Source: Hofstenia miamia (Eukaryota; Xenacoelomorpha; Acoela). From it: a stretch of DNA of 64,000 bases. Location of the stretch: the NCBI GenBank assembly GCA_004352715.1, contig SCFE01000097.1:1555512-1619511 (forward strand). Direction: 5' to 3'. The first letter of the stretch is position 1. Every line of letters starts with the position of its first letter. Positions 46,261-59,696 of the stretch are shown in pieces. The position numbers and the translations under genes were made by a program. Below the pieces are notes generated by a model. The model worked only from the letters and a program-made list of their open reading frames with translations, did no database searches and had not been told where the DNA came from.

Positions 46261-48811
46261 TTCGGTGATATTCTACATTCGATGGAATTATATGAAAATC
46301 ACATTAGCAACAATCTTAACTTGGCTCACGATAATGTTTGATATTTTCCATTGTGTCGACTCTCACTTATTAAGGTACACCCTAACATATATAAAATGAT
46401 TTCATTACATTTATGTCTAAGTTCTTTTTGCAGAGTTCACTGTGTAAAGATGCCTAACACATCCATTTTAAATTCAACCGAACGACTTTTTATATCGCAA
46501 ATGCAAACAATATTTAGAAGAATATTTTAAAAACTGAACTAATTTTGTCTCAAAATTCTATATCCCAAGAACGAGTTCTTGAAAAGTTCTACATATCTGA
46601 TTCAATTTCCTACAGGTGAAATACAAGTAACTATAAACTCATAAAAATAATAAATTAATGACACAAAATATAGGTTTGTTTAAGATTGAAAATTTCATTT
46701 TTGTTTGATATAACCGATTTTTGCTAAAAATTTTTAAGACGGGTGAAAAATAGGCCATCACTTTCAATCAATACATTTCTCTAGAAATGTTGACTTTTGC
46801 ATTAGTGGCACAATCTTTAATAAAAATTAGACCGGAAAACACTACGAAAGAAATGTTTTTGCTCCAAATATACAAAACATTGGGATGTAGTGTTTATTTA
46901 TGCAGGGCAAAAGGCAGTTTGGACAAATGTTTGCTTTTTAATGCTTTGTAGATTTCAATATCTATGACACACAACTTACATTTTCTAAAGCATTGGAAGT
47001 ATTGAATGGATCCAAGTGCCATATTTTACACAGCATGAGTACTTCGATATTCATTGAGTAAAAAAATTTTCTGGAATTCATCCAGTATAGAATATTTCTC
47101 TTTCCAACGTGATCTAATTATAAAAAACGCACATAAAATTATATTGCTATGCTCCAGTTCTCGTTGATAATAGTTTTTGCTGTCACATGGAACAATATTA
47201 ATTAATTCTTATTTGTGTAATTGAAATTACTTTAAATATTAAATATTATTAATTTGGTAAAAATTTCAAGTATGGTAATGTATTAAATTCTTATGTTGCT
47301 TTTACCTTGGGAAGAATATCAAATAGATCATTGAAGTTTCTTCAATTTGAAATTTCTGTTTTCTAATGTCGGAGGTGATTTAGGGGCATTTGCATTTTCT
47401 TAAGTATATAAAAAATTGATAAAAAGAGAAGGATCACAGGAAATTCACAATCTTGGCGCTAATTTTAAATGTCATTATTTTTTAAGATCATAGGCTTATA
47501 ATGGCTATTTAATGACGCCTATTTTCTAAGGTACTTTTAACAGTAACTTCCTTATCTAATGTAAGCATTAATATATTTTTATGTCACTTATTATAATTTG
47601 ATTTTTTTTTATATTTATATATGGCTAAGCTTTTCATAAAATATAGTTTTTAAGAACTTTTCAATTGTATGGAGATGACTTAATGATTGCAAATGTTAAA
47701 GCATTTCAATTTAAAATGGAAAAGTGCTCTTAGTGTATGAGGTTAGTAATTTCCAGATTTTAATTAATTAAGTGATATTGCGGTTTCTATGTTAAATTAA
47801 TGTCAACCACGTGTTAATGAGGTGTGTAATACTTTTAAAGTGTTCATGTTAATTATGTTTTATAAAAAACTTTTAAGTTTTAAGATACATGGGTCAGATT
47901 TTCTTGGCCGACCTATTTCCACTATTGCACCCTTTACTAGTATAGTCAACAATCAATGTTAACAAATATTGTAATAGACAAACGGGATCACATATGCCAG
48001 GTATGCATTCAACCTTCATAAGAACATAAATATTAATTTTTTTATAATATACTATATTTTATATCTACATATATTAATTTATGCATCTGCAAATTTTTCA
48101 TTAATTTTGTAATATTTTCCACGAGCTAACCTCCTTTGTTGTTGTAAAATAAAGAAGGAGATTATTAAGAATGTAATTGTGGCTACCTAATGATGCTTAG
48201 GCGTAATTTAAAATGAAATTATATTTTCCAATTTGTTGAACATCAATTGCTATTATGCCATTTTAGGCATATTTTTCAACAATTTCCAGAATTTTTTTAG
48301 CCTAAGCTTAAATAATGTTTACCATTGCTTACATATATCAGTGTTGTATGCAAACATGTTTAATGCAAAATTTAGTGAGCCTTAGAAATTTTTGCAAGTT
48401 TTGGACCATAGCTATAATCTGTGCAAGAAAGGGTTACGTTGGATAGCATTGTATTTCTATAAATTTGTGATTTATTCTAAGATAGATTAAATAATTTGTG
48501 TTTCCACTCGACCACAACTGTTCATAGTAAACTGACCAGTTATAAACGTTCAATCCAAAAGTGAATGGTGAATTTTCTATACAAAACTATGAACAACTTT
48601 ACATTAATTTTTATTTAAACACAGTTTGTGATTTAAGTAAAATATGTGAATTTAATACAATTTAAATTAAGAAATATTAAATCAGATGTATGACAGCAAA
48701 TTGTTAGACATTTATATTACTTTTAAATTTTATTCATAATTTCGACTGCAAGAATAACAAAAATTTACAACAAAGCTTAATATCATTGAATAGTTTTTAA
48801 TGCTAATTCTT

Positions 48812-48985
48812 TCTCACCTCTTCACGCTGGTATCACTCTCAGCTCGGGTAACTCACCAGTTTCTAGAAAGTCTGTTCTGAAAGCTTTATTCTTGCCTAGT
48901 CGTTCCTAACAGTGTTGCTACTACCTCTGCCACTTCGGCAATCCTACCTTTTCCGGGTATCACTTATGTTTCTTGCTTATTATAT
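48812..48985 (-). pseudogene. 3' end of the same R4-like LINE, severely 5'-truncated
   Basis: About 170 bp matching the 3' end of the 33.8 kb relic (shared AGCTCG...TAACTCAC, GTTCCTA-CAGTG-TGC and ATGTTTCTT landmarks in the same order). On its 5' side it abuts a compound (ATT)n(AGT)n(TTG)n(ATT)n array, again a TAA-type site. Too short to carry an identifiable domain. Confidence 0.6.
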
Positions 48986-48989
48986 TCAT

Positions 48990-48990
48990 C

Positions 48991-49039
<49 letters not shown>

Positions 49040-49097
49040 GTAGTAGTAGTAGTAGTTGTTGTTGTTGTATTATTATTATTATCATTATTATTTTTAT
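48990..49097. repeat. compound (ATT)n(AGT)n(TTG)n(ATT)n microsatellite
   Basis: Successive trinucleotide blocks ATT, AGT, TGT and ATT with few interruptions. Confidence 0.95.
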
Positions 49098-49697
49098 TGG
49101 AGGTAGATTTAGAGATGAGTCATATCGTTGCACAGACTTCAAATCTTGCGTAAAGTTTTTATTAATGTGTTGCTCTGATATATTTTCAAGAAATGATATT
49201 TGAATATAATCATAATAACGAATAAATATATGAAATAATTTTCAAGAGTGTTATCTGTAAAAAATTCTCATTGAAATTAATTCAAGAAATCCTGTAGAAG
49301 TTACAAATAAGATACCTGACAAAGAATCCCAGCCGGAATCCAAAAAATGAAATACAGGAATAATTAAAATGCACATTCAGTTTAATCCTGGGGCAACCTA
49401 AAAGGTAGAGAAGAGGAATCTCATGCCTCACGGTCTTGCAATTGTGTATGCATTTATATATCTAGGGAAGAGAAATTCCTAATCCATCTTTGTAGAAGGA
49501 AGCAGCTTTTTCTTTTTATCGTATTCTAGGTGTGAAGCCTCTGTTATATGTACTTGTTAAGTCTATAGAATCTGTTGACGATTCACTTATATTTTGATTA
49601 CAATAATTTTAATAGTTTATAAAATCACTCTTTATTAAAACACATACATCTTAGTTAAAAAAATTATGTTGTTTGAAATGCAGAGCATTGTAGCTAA

Positions 49698-49962
49698 CAA
49701 GGGCGGATAAACGAAATTTCTGGTGGGGGTATTGAAATTTTTTATTATAAGTGTGTGTTTGACAAGCAAGATGCTGTGAAATTATTAAGAAATGAATAAT
49801 TCTTTTTATTTAAATTGATTAAGTTTTTATTCATGCTCTTCTCTACATGGACTAATCGCAATTTTAATACACACTTCATTTACTCATAAAGGCGCCTAAG
49901 ACGTGCCGGCGTTGAATCACTTAGATTGAATTGCTTGACCTTCCTTAAAGGAGGGCCGCTTG
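49698..49962. repeat. possible DNA-transposon fragment
   Basis: CAAGGGCGGATAAACG with a following TGGTGGGGGTATTG at the left, and AAAGGAGGGCCGCTTG at the right. The ends are only loosely inverted and no duplication is visible. Confidence 0.25.
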
Positions 49963-51551
49963 TCATTCACAATTTACATAAAAACTTTTTTTAAATAATA
50001 TGTTGTATATTGTAATGCACTTGAAGTATCTATTGTACAAGCAATCAACAGTAAAGTTAAAATCTATATTTCTATATCATTGATTATATAAATCATTATC
50101 CGTATTGTGAACTTGACAATGATTCATTGAACTGATAATAATTATGCTCTTTTGTGACTATTTCATGCTTCATTTCTACTGTTCCGTGGTTTATGCTTTC
50201 TATGCTTTCTGTGCTCCCGTATTATGCATGCTGACGCTGATATCATTTTGGTTCTTTCTCAAGCTACTTGACAAGAGTATTATGTGAGAAACACAGATTA
50301 CCTACTATTCAAGCTTTCAGTGTAATCGTGTTATTTTGCTCATAGGCCATTGCCATTGTCTATCATGCTAACCCGATGTAGAGTTAATAACCACCTAAAG
50401 TCTTAAAAATCGAAATATTTCTATCCATGGTGCTACAATCAATAACTTACTTAGGACCGCATCATATTATAAATTATGTTAATTTTTATCAAAGTATCAA
50501 CTACAATTATATAGTTGGTATGCGTTTTGCCCAGTATACAAATTATATGACAAATTTAGAATATCTAGTTGACATGCACTATGCGCATGTATTTTTGCAT
50601 AATCTTAGTTAATTTTATTGACACATAACTATAAATTTATAAATTACTGTGACTCTCCTTCACAGCTTGTACGGTTTTGAAGAATGCTTTTTGTCCATAA
50701 AATATCAATGTTAGTGCAAACCAATAAATTTATTCATTTTTAAAGAAAGGAATTTGAAACATTTATTTAGGAATATGGCTTTTAAGTAAAATTTTAGGAG
50801 TCAATCAGTAATTCACTATTAAATGCGAAGTCTAAAGCGCGCTTGGTACAAAGCTCTCCCACATCCAGCTTCGAAGTGCGGTTTCTTCAAATGGAACGAA
50901 GCATGAAGTCGACAAAAGCGCTTTATTGTATAAGTGGGCGAAGCAACTATACATTAAAATGTCCTTGAACTATTATTTTACTCTAAATGGCCAAGAATTG
51001 TTTGCCATGATTTGGAAATTTAAAGTTCATACACGAAATGTATCTTTGCAGTCTCATTATTATATTGAAAATATAAATTGAGTATAATAAAATTAGCTTA
51101 GTGATTATTGAACAGGGTATTAATCAATTAAAACACATAATTTCATTAGCAAATGAACAAACTTAAGTTTTCATGCAAATGTTGTCTAAGAAGTTCTCTC
51201 CTACATTGTTTCACTTCGTATGATGCAGTTGAAAGAAATTAATACGAACACTTTCATAGTAACCATACCATTAAGTCAACAGCAAAGGTCATACTTTCAA
51301 ATATTTTCAAAGGCTAAAATCTAATGGTTTTCAGAAGCCATGGCTGGGTGCACTATTTTGACACTCTAAATTTAAATTTAGAATGCACGTCAAACACTAA
51401 AGTTCATGTAGTTGAAGCTATTATTACAACTGATAACATTATTGCTTTAGCTGAAATAACAAAAGATATGCATTGTTTTAGTATAATCGGTAATTCAATG
51501 TCATGTATTTCAAGGGATACTTAGAGCATATGTATTGTCAAAAAACTCATA

Positions 51552-51576
51552 CATATATATATATATATATATATAC
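51552..51576. repeat. (TA)n microsatellite
   Basis: About twelve TA units ending in TACATAC. Confidence 0.93.
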
Positions 51577-52746
51577 ATACTGCCTATATAATGAAAATTG
51601 GAAGCTTCTGAATGCGTGCTATCTATGATCACATTAAATACGGAAATAATACATTTTATGTGGATTCTGAGAAATATATCACCCACTTACAAACAATGGA
51701 CTTCAACTACGAGCAAGTATTAGATCGCTAATAGGGTAATGGCTGAAGTACATTCAAATGAATGCAATTTCGAAAATTCTGCCGTTATAGACACTCTAGT
51801 CAAAGAAACTTCAATTCTTTTACACTCAAGAGTGAGTAATAATGTGTGTTCGAGTAAAGCTTAAAACCATACACCGAAAAATGTCTCTTGCGCTTGTGTT
51901 ATGCTTAAATAGCAATAAGAGTTAAATTAGAGTATAATTATTGCAACGCTTTGCTAAAATATTAAGCATTCACTTCTCTATTAATTGAAAGGGGATATGT
52001 GATATTTCACGGATAATAACCCTAACCCTACCCTAATTCGAATCCTTGAATTTTCATGCCTCGAAACTTCCAGAAATCATTTTACGTATAAAGGAAGTTA
52101 GCTTTTGAAAAGCTCTAGAAATAATTCACTCCGTTTGCAAAGCTAGAATTTTTCGTGTTTCGCGCTTTTTACAAATCTTTTCCCGTTGATGAATTCTATT
52201 CTAACAAAAGTATGGTGAACTTTAAAATATATTATTCATGTTTAGCTTAATGGGAAAATATTACTCCCTAACAAATTCTTGGATTTTGAACAATTTTTGG
52301 TATTTATTCCCCGTATTTTTTTGCTCTAAATTTTGTGTAAAGTATGAAAAAATGAATAACAATATTCTCGGAGTCCGCGACCCTACACAACAACACGCAA
52401 CAATCGGTGTGTAATTTAGATTTCTTGTTTATGAGTTACTATCGCAAGCATAAACGGCGACACAGGTTCTATAAAATGCATTGCGACCGATATTCTGAGG
52501 AGATATACGATCCTCTTTTGCCAGAAAGTAAATTCAAATTAATGACACCCATTCATGAAAATGGATAGTGTGACATGTCGGAATTGCTAGCAATTCGAAA
52601 AGGGAAGAAAATTGATCATGCACAATATTATATTTTCAAGTAGAAAAAAGGAGCGCCGTCAAACCACAAAATTAATCATTTACAGCTTTCAATCTCATAA
52701 TATTTTCACCAGAAACAAGTGCATTTAATTGAATCATAAATGTAAA

Positions 52747-54245
52747 AATGAACATTATTACAATAAAAATATACAACTACACTACAAAGCTAAGTTTAGA
52801 ACTGAAAACCTGTAAAATTTGGAAGAAGTCAATATATAATTAGAGGCCGATAATTACTGGTCTACAGAAGTGTTAGAATTTCAAAGAAATATTTTGCTGG
52901 ATTAGACAGAAATAGCCTGAAAACTTAAGGTTCGGGAGGAGGGAAGCCAAAAAAGGCACACATATAATTGAGTTAAGGCATGTCGGAACTTATTACAGAG
53001 TGGTTACTATTTTTCAAAAACATTATATTAAAATATTTCATACTCATAACCTATGTCAAAAGGGATCATGTATCAGCTTGGTGTTTCAGCAAGCTGCAGT
53101 ATTGCAATAAAAGAATTAAATGTCCCTTTCATAGCTTTTGTTAAAGATTGAGTGTTTCTACTTTTTTGGATTGTTTATTTCGTTTGCTTAGTAATTTTGT
53201 TGTGCAATTCACTCACTGCTTAGTAATTTTGTTGTGCAATTCACTCATAGCACTAACAGATATTTTTTCATAAAAAATTAATCTACAGAATTAACACCAA
53301 AAATCTAAGAAAACTTTTCAATTTTAAGGAAATTAAGTTGTATTTCCCAATATGGGAAAGTATCGCAGTTCAAAATTGGACATCCAGCGTTTTGGACTGA
53401 TTCCATTTCAATGCCAACTAGAAATTGTAGCTGAAAATATGACACATGCGACCAGAGCCTACTATAAATATAAGAAATTTTAAAAAATGTTTGGCGTTGA
53501 CTAACAACATTNAATGAACATTATTACAATAAAAATATACAACTACACTACAAAGCTAAGTTTAGAACTGAAAACCTGTAAAATTTGGAAGAAGTCAATA
53601 TATAATTAGAGGCCGATAATTACTGGTCTACAGAAGTGTTAGAATTTCAAAGAAATATTTTGCTGGATTAGACAGAAATAGCCTGAAAACTTAAGGTTCG
53701 GGAGGAGGGAAGCCAAAAAAGGCACACATATAATTGAGTTAAGGCATGTCGGAACTTATTACAGAGTGGTTACTATTTTTCAAAAACATTATATTAAAAT
53801 ATTTCATACTCATAACCTATGTCAAAAGGGATCATGTATCAGCTTGGTGTTTCAGCAAGCTGCAGTATTGCAATAAAAGAATTAAATGTCCCTTTCATAG
53901 CTTGTTAAAGATTGAGTGTTTCTACTTTTTTGGATTGTTTATTTCGTTTGCTTAGTAATTTTGTTGTACAATTCACTCTCAGCACTAACAGATAGTATTT
54001 GTCATAAAAAATTAATCTACAGAATTAACACCAAAAATCTAAGAAAACTTTTCAATTTTAAGGAAATTAAGTTGTATTTCCCAATATGGGAAAGTATCGC
54101 AGTTCAAAATTGGACATCCAGCGTTTTGGACTGATTCCATTTCAATGCCAACTAGAAATTGTAGCTGAAAATATGACACATGCGACCAGAGCCTACTATA
54201 AATATAAGAAATTTTAAAAAATGTTTGGCGTTGACTAACAACATT
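52747..54245. repeat. near-identical tandem segments joined by one N; probable unmerged haplotypes
   Basis: 52747-53511 and 53513-54245 are almost base-for-base identical, starting ATGAACATTATTACAATAAA and ending GTTGACTAACAACATT, separated by a single N at 53512. The first copy carries an extra unit of about 33 bp (repeat of GCTTAGTAATTTTGTTGTGC...) and a few substitutions. The N at the exact junction points to an assembly join rather than a biological duplication. Confidence 0.9.
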
Positions 54246-54416
54246 TATAGGAATTACAGTTTTCAATTATCAGATCAAAAACGTTAAAAATATATTCAAT
54301 CGAAAACCAAATTTTTTTAGTCTTATGTATCCAATAACGATATGTTAGAAAAATTATTTGAAATTTGCGTTAAGAAATAAGTATTTTGTAATTTTCTATA
54401 ACACAAAAGGCCTATA

Positions 54417-54447
54417 TATACATACATATATATATATATGTATATAC
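54417..54447. repeat. imperfect (TA)n microsatellite
   Basis: TATATACATACATATATATA-type imperfect repeat. Confidence 0.85.
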
Positions 54448-55700
54448 AAAACCTCCAAGCTTAATTACAAATTTTCATACAAAAACCGGCTGCTGATAGT
54501 GGCTATTGAATCATCACATTTAGGGCCGCTTTTAGCTCTGGTACGAATTTAGAATAAAAGTTGTTCAAATACAATTAGGCCTATCAAGCATATAAGCGGA
54601 AAGGCAATATCGAAATTCTAATAGAAATGCATATTTAAGAAAACTAGGGCAATAATCACTCTGATCGACTCAGTAAAATCCGAATTGCAACCAATATCAT
54701 TTGTTATTTAAATAATATTATGAATAAATTGTGGAAGTATCACTTCAAATGTTTCTGTTGGATCGTGTGTCACTTACGTTCGTAAGTTATAAAAAAGAAC
54801 GTACTTCACCTAGTTTATGCATGAATATAGAACAACATTTATCTAATCTAAGTGTATAATCCCAATAACAAACTGAATTAATAGATCAATATTGTTTTAG
54901 TAACTAGCAACATTTAATTGTTTCAACTTTCAAAATTTATGAAAACATTCTCTTTTACAATTTAGAAGTGTGAGGACGGAATAGTTTGCTAAAATAATTG
55001 CCTGACAGAAGGCGTTAGTAACAAATTGAGGCTAATAGAAAATGGACACATACAATACGTCACTTACCAGACACAGCAAGTTTAATCGATTGCGGTAGCT
55101 TATTGCCAAATAAGTCTAGAATGTTATTTACACATCAGCAAACACTTTTAAGTAGTTAATGAGCCGCCGATTGTAGGGGTAGTGAGTTCTACGCAATCGC
55201 ATGCGAATGCAACGCACAAGTGACCTCGTAAAATCATATTTAAAGGAGCCTAAAGTTGATAACATTTTTAAAAATACATTTTCTTCTAAATGGTACTTTT
55301 GAAAAATTCGCGTATATATGCTTTCTGATTTCCCTCCTGGTGTATGTAAATGAATTATTATAAATAACTCCTCTTGAAGTTGTGAAATACCAACATAATA
55401 CAATATATAATAGAATAGGTGGGGAGGATTAACAACCAAATAAACATGTTTCAGACAAGAATAACATTTGAGTACGGAGGATAAAATTTCACCCCAAGGA
55501 TTTTATATGGTGTATTCTTCATTCTTGGAATTGGGCAAACAGAGAAATGATTGGATTTGCTCAATGGCTTAGTATTGCTGATCCAGTAGAGCGTAGCTAT
55601 AATATAAATTAATTTCATAAAGGCACAAGATAACGCTAATTTTTTGTAACACTACAAAATTATTATTATTGGAACAGAAGAAATTTAAATGATAACATAC

Positions 55701-55767
55701 CAAAAAATCCCCGACCACCCCAGTCCACCACCCAGACTGCTGTAATAGTCTTTGAACTCACATTAAT
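55701..55767 (-). other. candidate 67-bp exon, unrecognised
   Basis: On the minus strand GTTTTACAG precedes ATTAATGTGAGTTC, and the GC-richer block ends GGGATTTTTTG before GTATGT. In frame it reads INVSSKTITAVWVVDWGGRG and FF with no stop. Both borders are splice-like and base composition is unlike the flanks. No homology recognised; a repeat fragment is equally possible. Confidence 0.2.
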
Positions 55768-58591
55768 CTGTAAAACTTCACCATGGAAATAAATTAATTC
55801 AAAAACAAGAAATTTGAAAAGCCTTTTTGAAAATATTTGGGAAAAATATTCTTTTAAATGTAATTCAAACATGATTATTTCAATATAAGTAAGCCTTTAA
55901 AATGCCGAATTAATTAATTCCATGGAAAATTTGAATATTATTTTGTGTACTTCAATAAAACTTTCATGGCATCTTACTGTCCTTTTAGAATAGCAATCGA
56001 AATGTTTTAACTTAATTTATGGATTTTTTCAAGAAAATTTCTACTGATGGTAGTTATTAGAAAGTTTTTAAGTGATTCTTAAATTGTTTCTTCTAAACAA
56101 GCTGAATATTTAGCCTTCAAAAATAACAAATATTCGAAATAGTGAGGTAACTCATTTTTGCTGATTTCTGTTAATGAGCAGTCACAGAATGTTTCAAAAT
56201 TATATACATATAATAATTGCAAAAATGGCAAAAAATGTACAACAATTTTACTTAAATATTAGACTAATTCTATGGGAAAATACAAGAGGGCGTTTAGATA
56301 ATAAATAGGTTCTATCTTAAGTCTCACAATTTTGGAAACTATCTACTGTAATGTTAGAACTGTTGGTATTCAGATTATTGAAATGCATTTGAAAGTTTTT
56401 CTGAGATTACTTTTTAAAGAAAGTTACACTAAGTTCGTATTGAGAAAAATTATGTTCTTATTATAGTTGGTAGAATTTGAGTTTGTATTATTTAAGTTTG
56501 TATAGTTATTGTGTATTTGTTGTTGAGATCTTCCGATAAACATATAAAGTAAGTTCACAGTTACTTAATGTCTAAGATGCTTATCTAAGCCTAGCCCTAA
56601 ACCATGAGCACAAACCCTATTCCTAAAATATATGCTTATTATTTAATCTACTCTAAGCCTAAACCCTAACCTCTGGCCATGAGCGTACCTAACGAACAAG
56701 TGCACAAACTTAAACAAATACGAACTTACATTTGCGAACATAAATTTTATAACCATAAATTTTGCGAATTGATACATCATCCCTACTTTTTAACACTAGT
56801 TACGAGAATTATGGATTCATTTTACATTAAATTTAAGACGAAATTTTCATGCTATAGTATTTGAGCTAATTGTGATTAATTGTATGCAATGTATCAGGAC
56901 ATGAAGTGCTATGTAAACTAAAATTTTTATTCTTGCATGTACAGTACATATGTTATCTCTTCTAGCGTTTGTTAAATTTAACTTCGTATTAAATTTCAAA
57001 TTATTTACTCATGCCTTTTTAAATGTAAAGCTTTATGAATGAATATGATGAAATTGCATTCTGGAGTGAAACTCATAACCTTATTGTTATTGAAATTTAT
57101 GCAACTCATAATCATTTGCATAATTTTGACATACACCTACGACCTACTAAAGAACATCACGTAATCTGAACTTATTTCTCTACAAGATTTGATGCATTAA
57201 CTCTGAAGGACACAGTTAATGATTCAAAAATCACAATTCTTACAAAATTTGTTAAATGTTTTTTTACAATGTTTAGAAAAAATTAATGAATGTTCAACTC
57301 TCCATGGACAACAACATCATTAAAAGTCTTGTACTAAGTTAGTAAATTAAACTTTTTTGTATTTAGATTTAATATTTTTTATAATGTGCGGTATGATATG
57401 ATATGCTTTTTGTTATATCTTATAACTGCCATTTGCTTAATATGAAATCCATTGTGTTTTTATGATTAAGCATAAGTCTCTTATTTTTAAATATTTTTTC
57501 TGATTAAGACAGTTTTTTTATCAGTTATTTAAATAAATTTATTTAAAAAAATATGAAAATAAATAATACATAATACTTAAAGTTGCAATATCAAATATCA
57601 AATGGAATTTATAGAATTATAGCTGAATTCTTCAATGCATTTTTTCTCTTCCACTTTCAGCATATTTGGCAATTAATAATTTAGAAATATTGATTTTGAA
57701 ATCAAAGAGATTTAGTACCTTGGTGGAATTACATATAAAATTACCGAAAGTATTTATACAGCTATAAAAAGTTTCAATTGGAAATTGGAAAAATTAGTAT
57801 TTATTCTCAATGAGCCTTTTTCATTTAAATTCGTTGAAACTTTATGCTTGTCATCTTAGGTTGACTATTGTTTACAAAATTTGCACACAGCTGAGATTAA
57901 ATATGAACCTTAATATATTTTTTGAATTTCTAAAATGCCATTATTTTAAAACATAAGTTTTAATTAAACACTTAAATATGGTTTTGTTTTCTATATATGG
58001 CCCTGCATTCTTGTTGTATTTACTTAATTTTTCTTGTTGAAGTACGAGTATGTATTTACTACATGTAGATGAATGAATCTTTCAAAATTTTTGACAAACA
58101 ACATTGCTTTATCCTGATTATTTGTTCTTAGAGATATGCGCAAGTTATAGAAACTAAATTTAATTAACAGAATATTTATTAATCGCAGGGAGTATAGATT
58201 AAATTATCCGCCCCTAATTTATTTGAATGTATCCTTTTGAATTGAGACCTAAGATGTATAGCAATTATCCAATCTTTGTATTCTTCTAAGTGAACATCTT
58301 GCTTCGCACTCCATTAAGTAGATTAGAGGCTTAAACTTTCAAACTACGATAGAAATTTTGGGGTAAATTGAATTAACACAGGGAGTATCCAAGATGTTTA
58401 TTGGAACGCGGAAGGACTCACGCCTTAAACTGTCTTTACAAAAGTATGACCATGCCTCTATTTTTGAAAAATTATTGGGACACAATTTTGTTCAAGTGTC
58501 AATGAGTAGCATTTTTACTTTAACTTGACTACAATTTTCATTATCATTAGAAGTTGTTGCTTGATTGAAAAATATTACTGTTTGTTCTCTG

Positions 58592-58592
58592 A

Positions 58593-58650
<58 letters not shown>
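58592..58650. repeat. (ATT)n microsatellite
   Basis: About 19 ATT units. Unlike the two other ATT arrays it has no LINE sequence I can recognise beside it. Confidence 0.96.
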
Positions 58651-58651
<1 letters not shown>

Positions 58652-59517
58652 TTTGGGAAAATGTGTTGGGCCTGTAAAATTTAGAATCATTATTTGGTCA
58701 TAAATAACTTCGAGATCCAAAGAAATTCTTACTTTTTACCAAAACTGATCTACGCGTTCACAAAATGCAAATTATTGTGCCAAATTTAAATGAATTATTT
58801 TGTTGCGAAAACTAAGTTGACACTTTGTAGCATTGATCTTATCAAGAGAAATATCATCGTGAATTAGGACAAGTTAATTTGATATACTAAATGAATTACA
58901 TCAATTAAAAAAATTGAAATTTCATTCAGACGAACTACTCTTTTTCTAGTTCTTAGTGTCAATTACATCATCAAGGCTATTGTTTTGGTAATAAGAAGAA
59001 GCATTTGGTAGTTCTGAGGGATGTCAGTTTTTATCTACCTCTATCGTTACCGAAATGACACTCATGCAGAAAATGGTCATTATGAGATCTTTCATGAATT
59101 TGCCAAGTTTTATTAGATTCCAGAAAATTTAAAGTATCATGAAATTTCGCAAAAAATTATTCATAAACATTGCTATTACTCCCAATTTATTCACAAGTAA
59201 ATATATGAGGATTTTTGCATATTCCAAAACATATTTTTCAAGATTTTAGGTACGTTCTGATTTTAAGCACATTTTTAATTGTTTGAAATTTCAAAAAGAC
59301 AAGTTTTGATCAGCTTGAGTGGTAATGCTCATATCATATGTAGTACGAAATATCTTCATATTTATTCACAGATGAAATTCAAATCATAGTAGGATCCTTC
59401 ACAAAGATTATAATCACATACATTAATATTCTTAACAATATTTCATGTTCAAAACAATCATATTTCGCTCACTTACTATTTCTGATGATTCATTTTAATG
59501 TAAAAATTTCACATGAT

Positions 59518-59645
59518 TTATATATATATATNNNNNNNNNNNNNNNNNNNNNAGTGTATACTATTTAATTTCCCTGACAATGCTTTTTCCATTGTTGTAG
59601 TGAAAATCTTCAGAATAATGAATTTATAAACTACTTTGCATGTAA

Positions 59646-59693
<48 letters not shown>
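59518..59693. repeat. two (TA)n arrays, one with a 21-N gap
   Basis: A short TA run enters Ns at 59532-59552. A second array of more than 20 TA units lies at 59648-59693. Confidence 0.94.

Positions 59694-59696
<3 letters not shown>

Noticed and set aside
52018-52040. Telomere-like CCCTAACCCTACCCTAA
   Set aside because: Only about three imperfect units. Similar short runs at 16.5 and 56.6 kb suggest fragments of repeats, not a telomere.
52030-52046. Possible tRNA B-box (ATTCGAATCC)
   Set aside because: No A-box at the right distance and no cloverleaf can be drawn around it. No tRNA gene was seen in the window.
53746-54266. Several 60-75 codon frames in the duplicated segment
   Set aside because: They occur in a probable assembly duplication, are not preserved between the two copies (indels alter them) and match nothing known.
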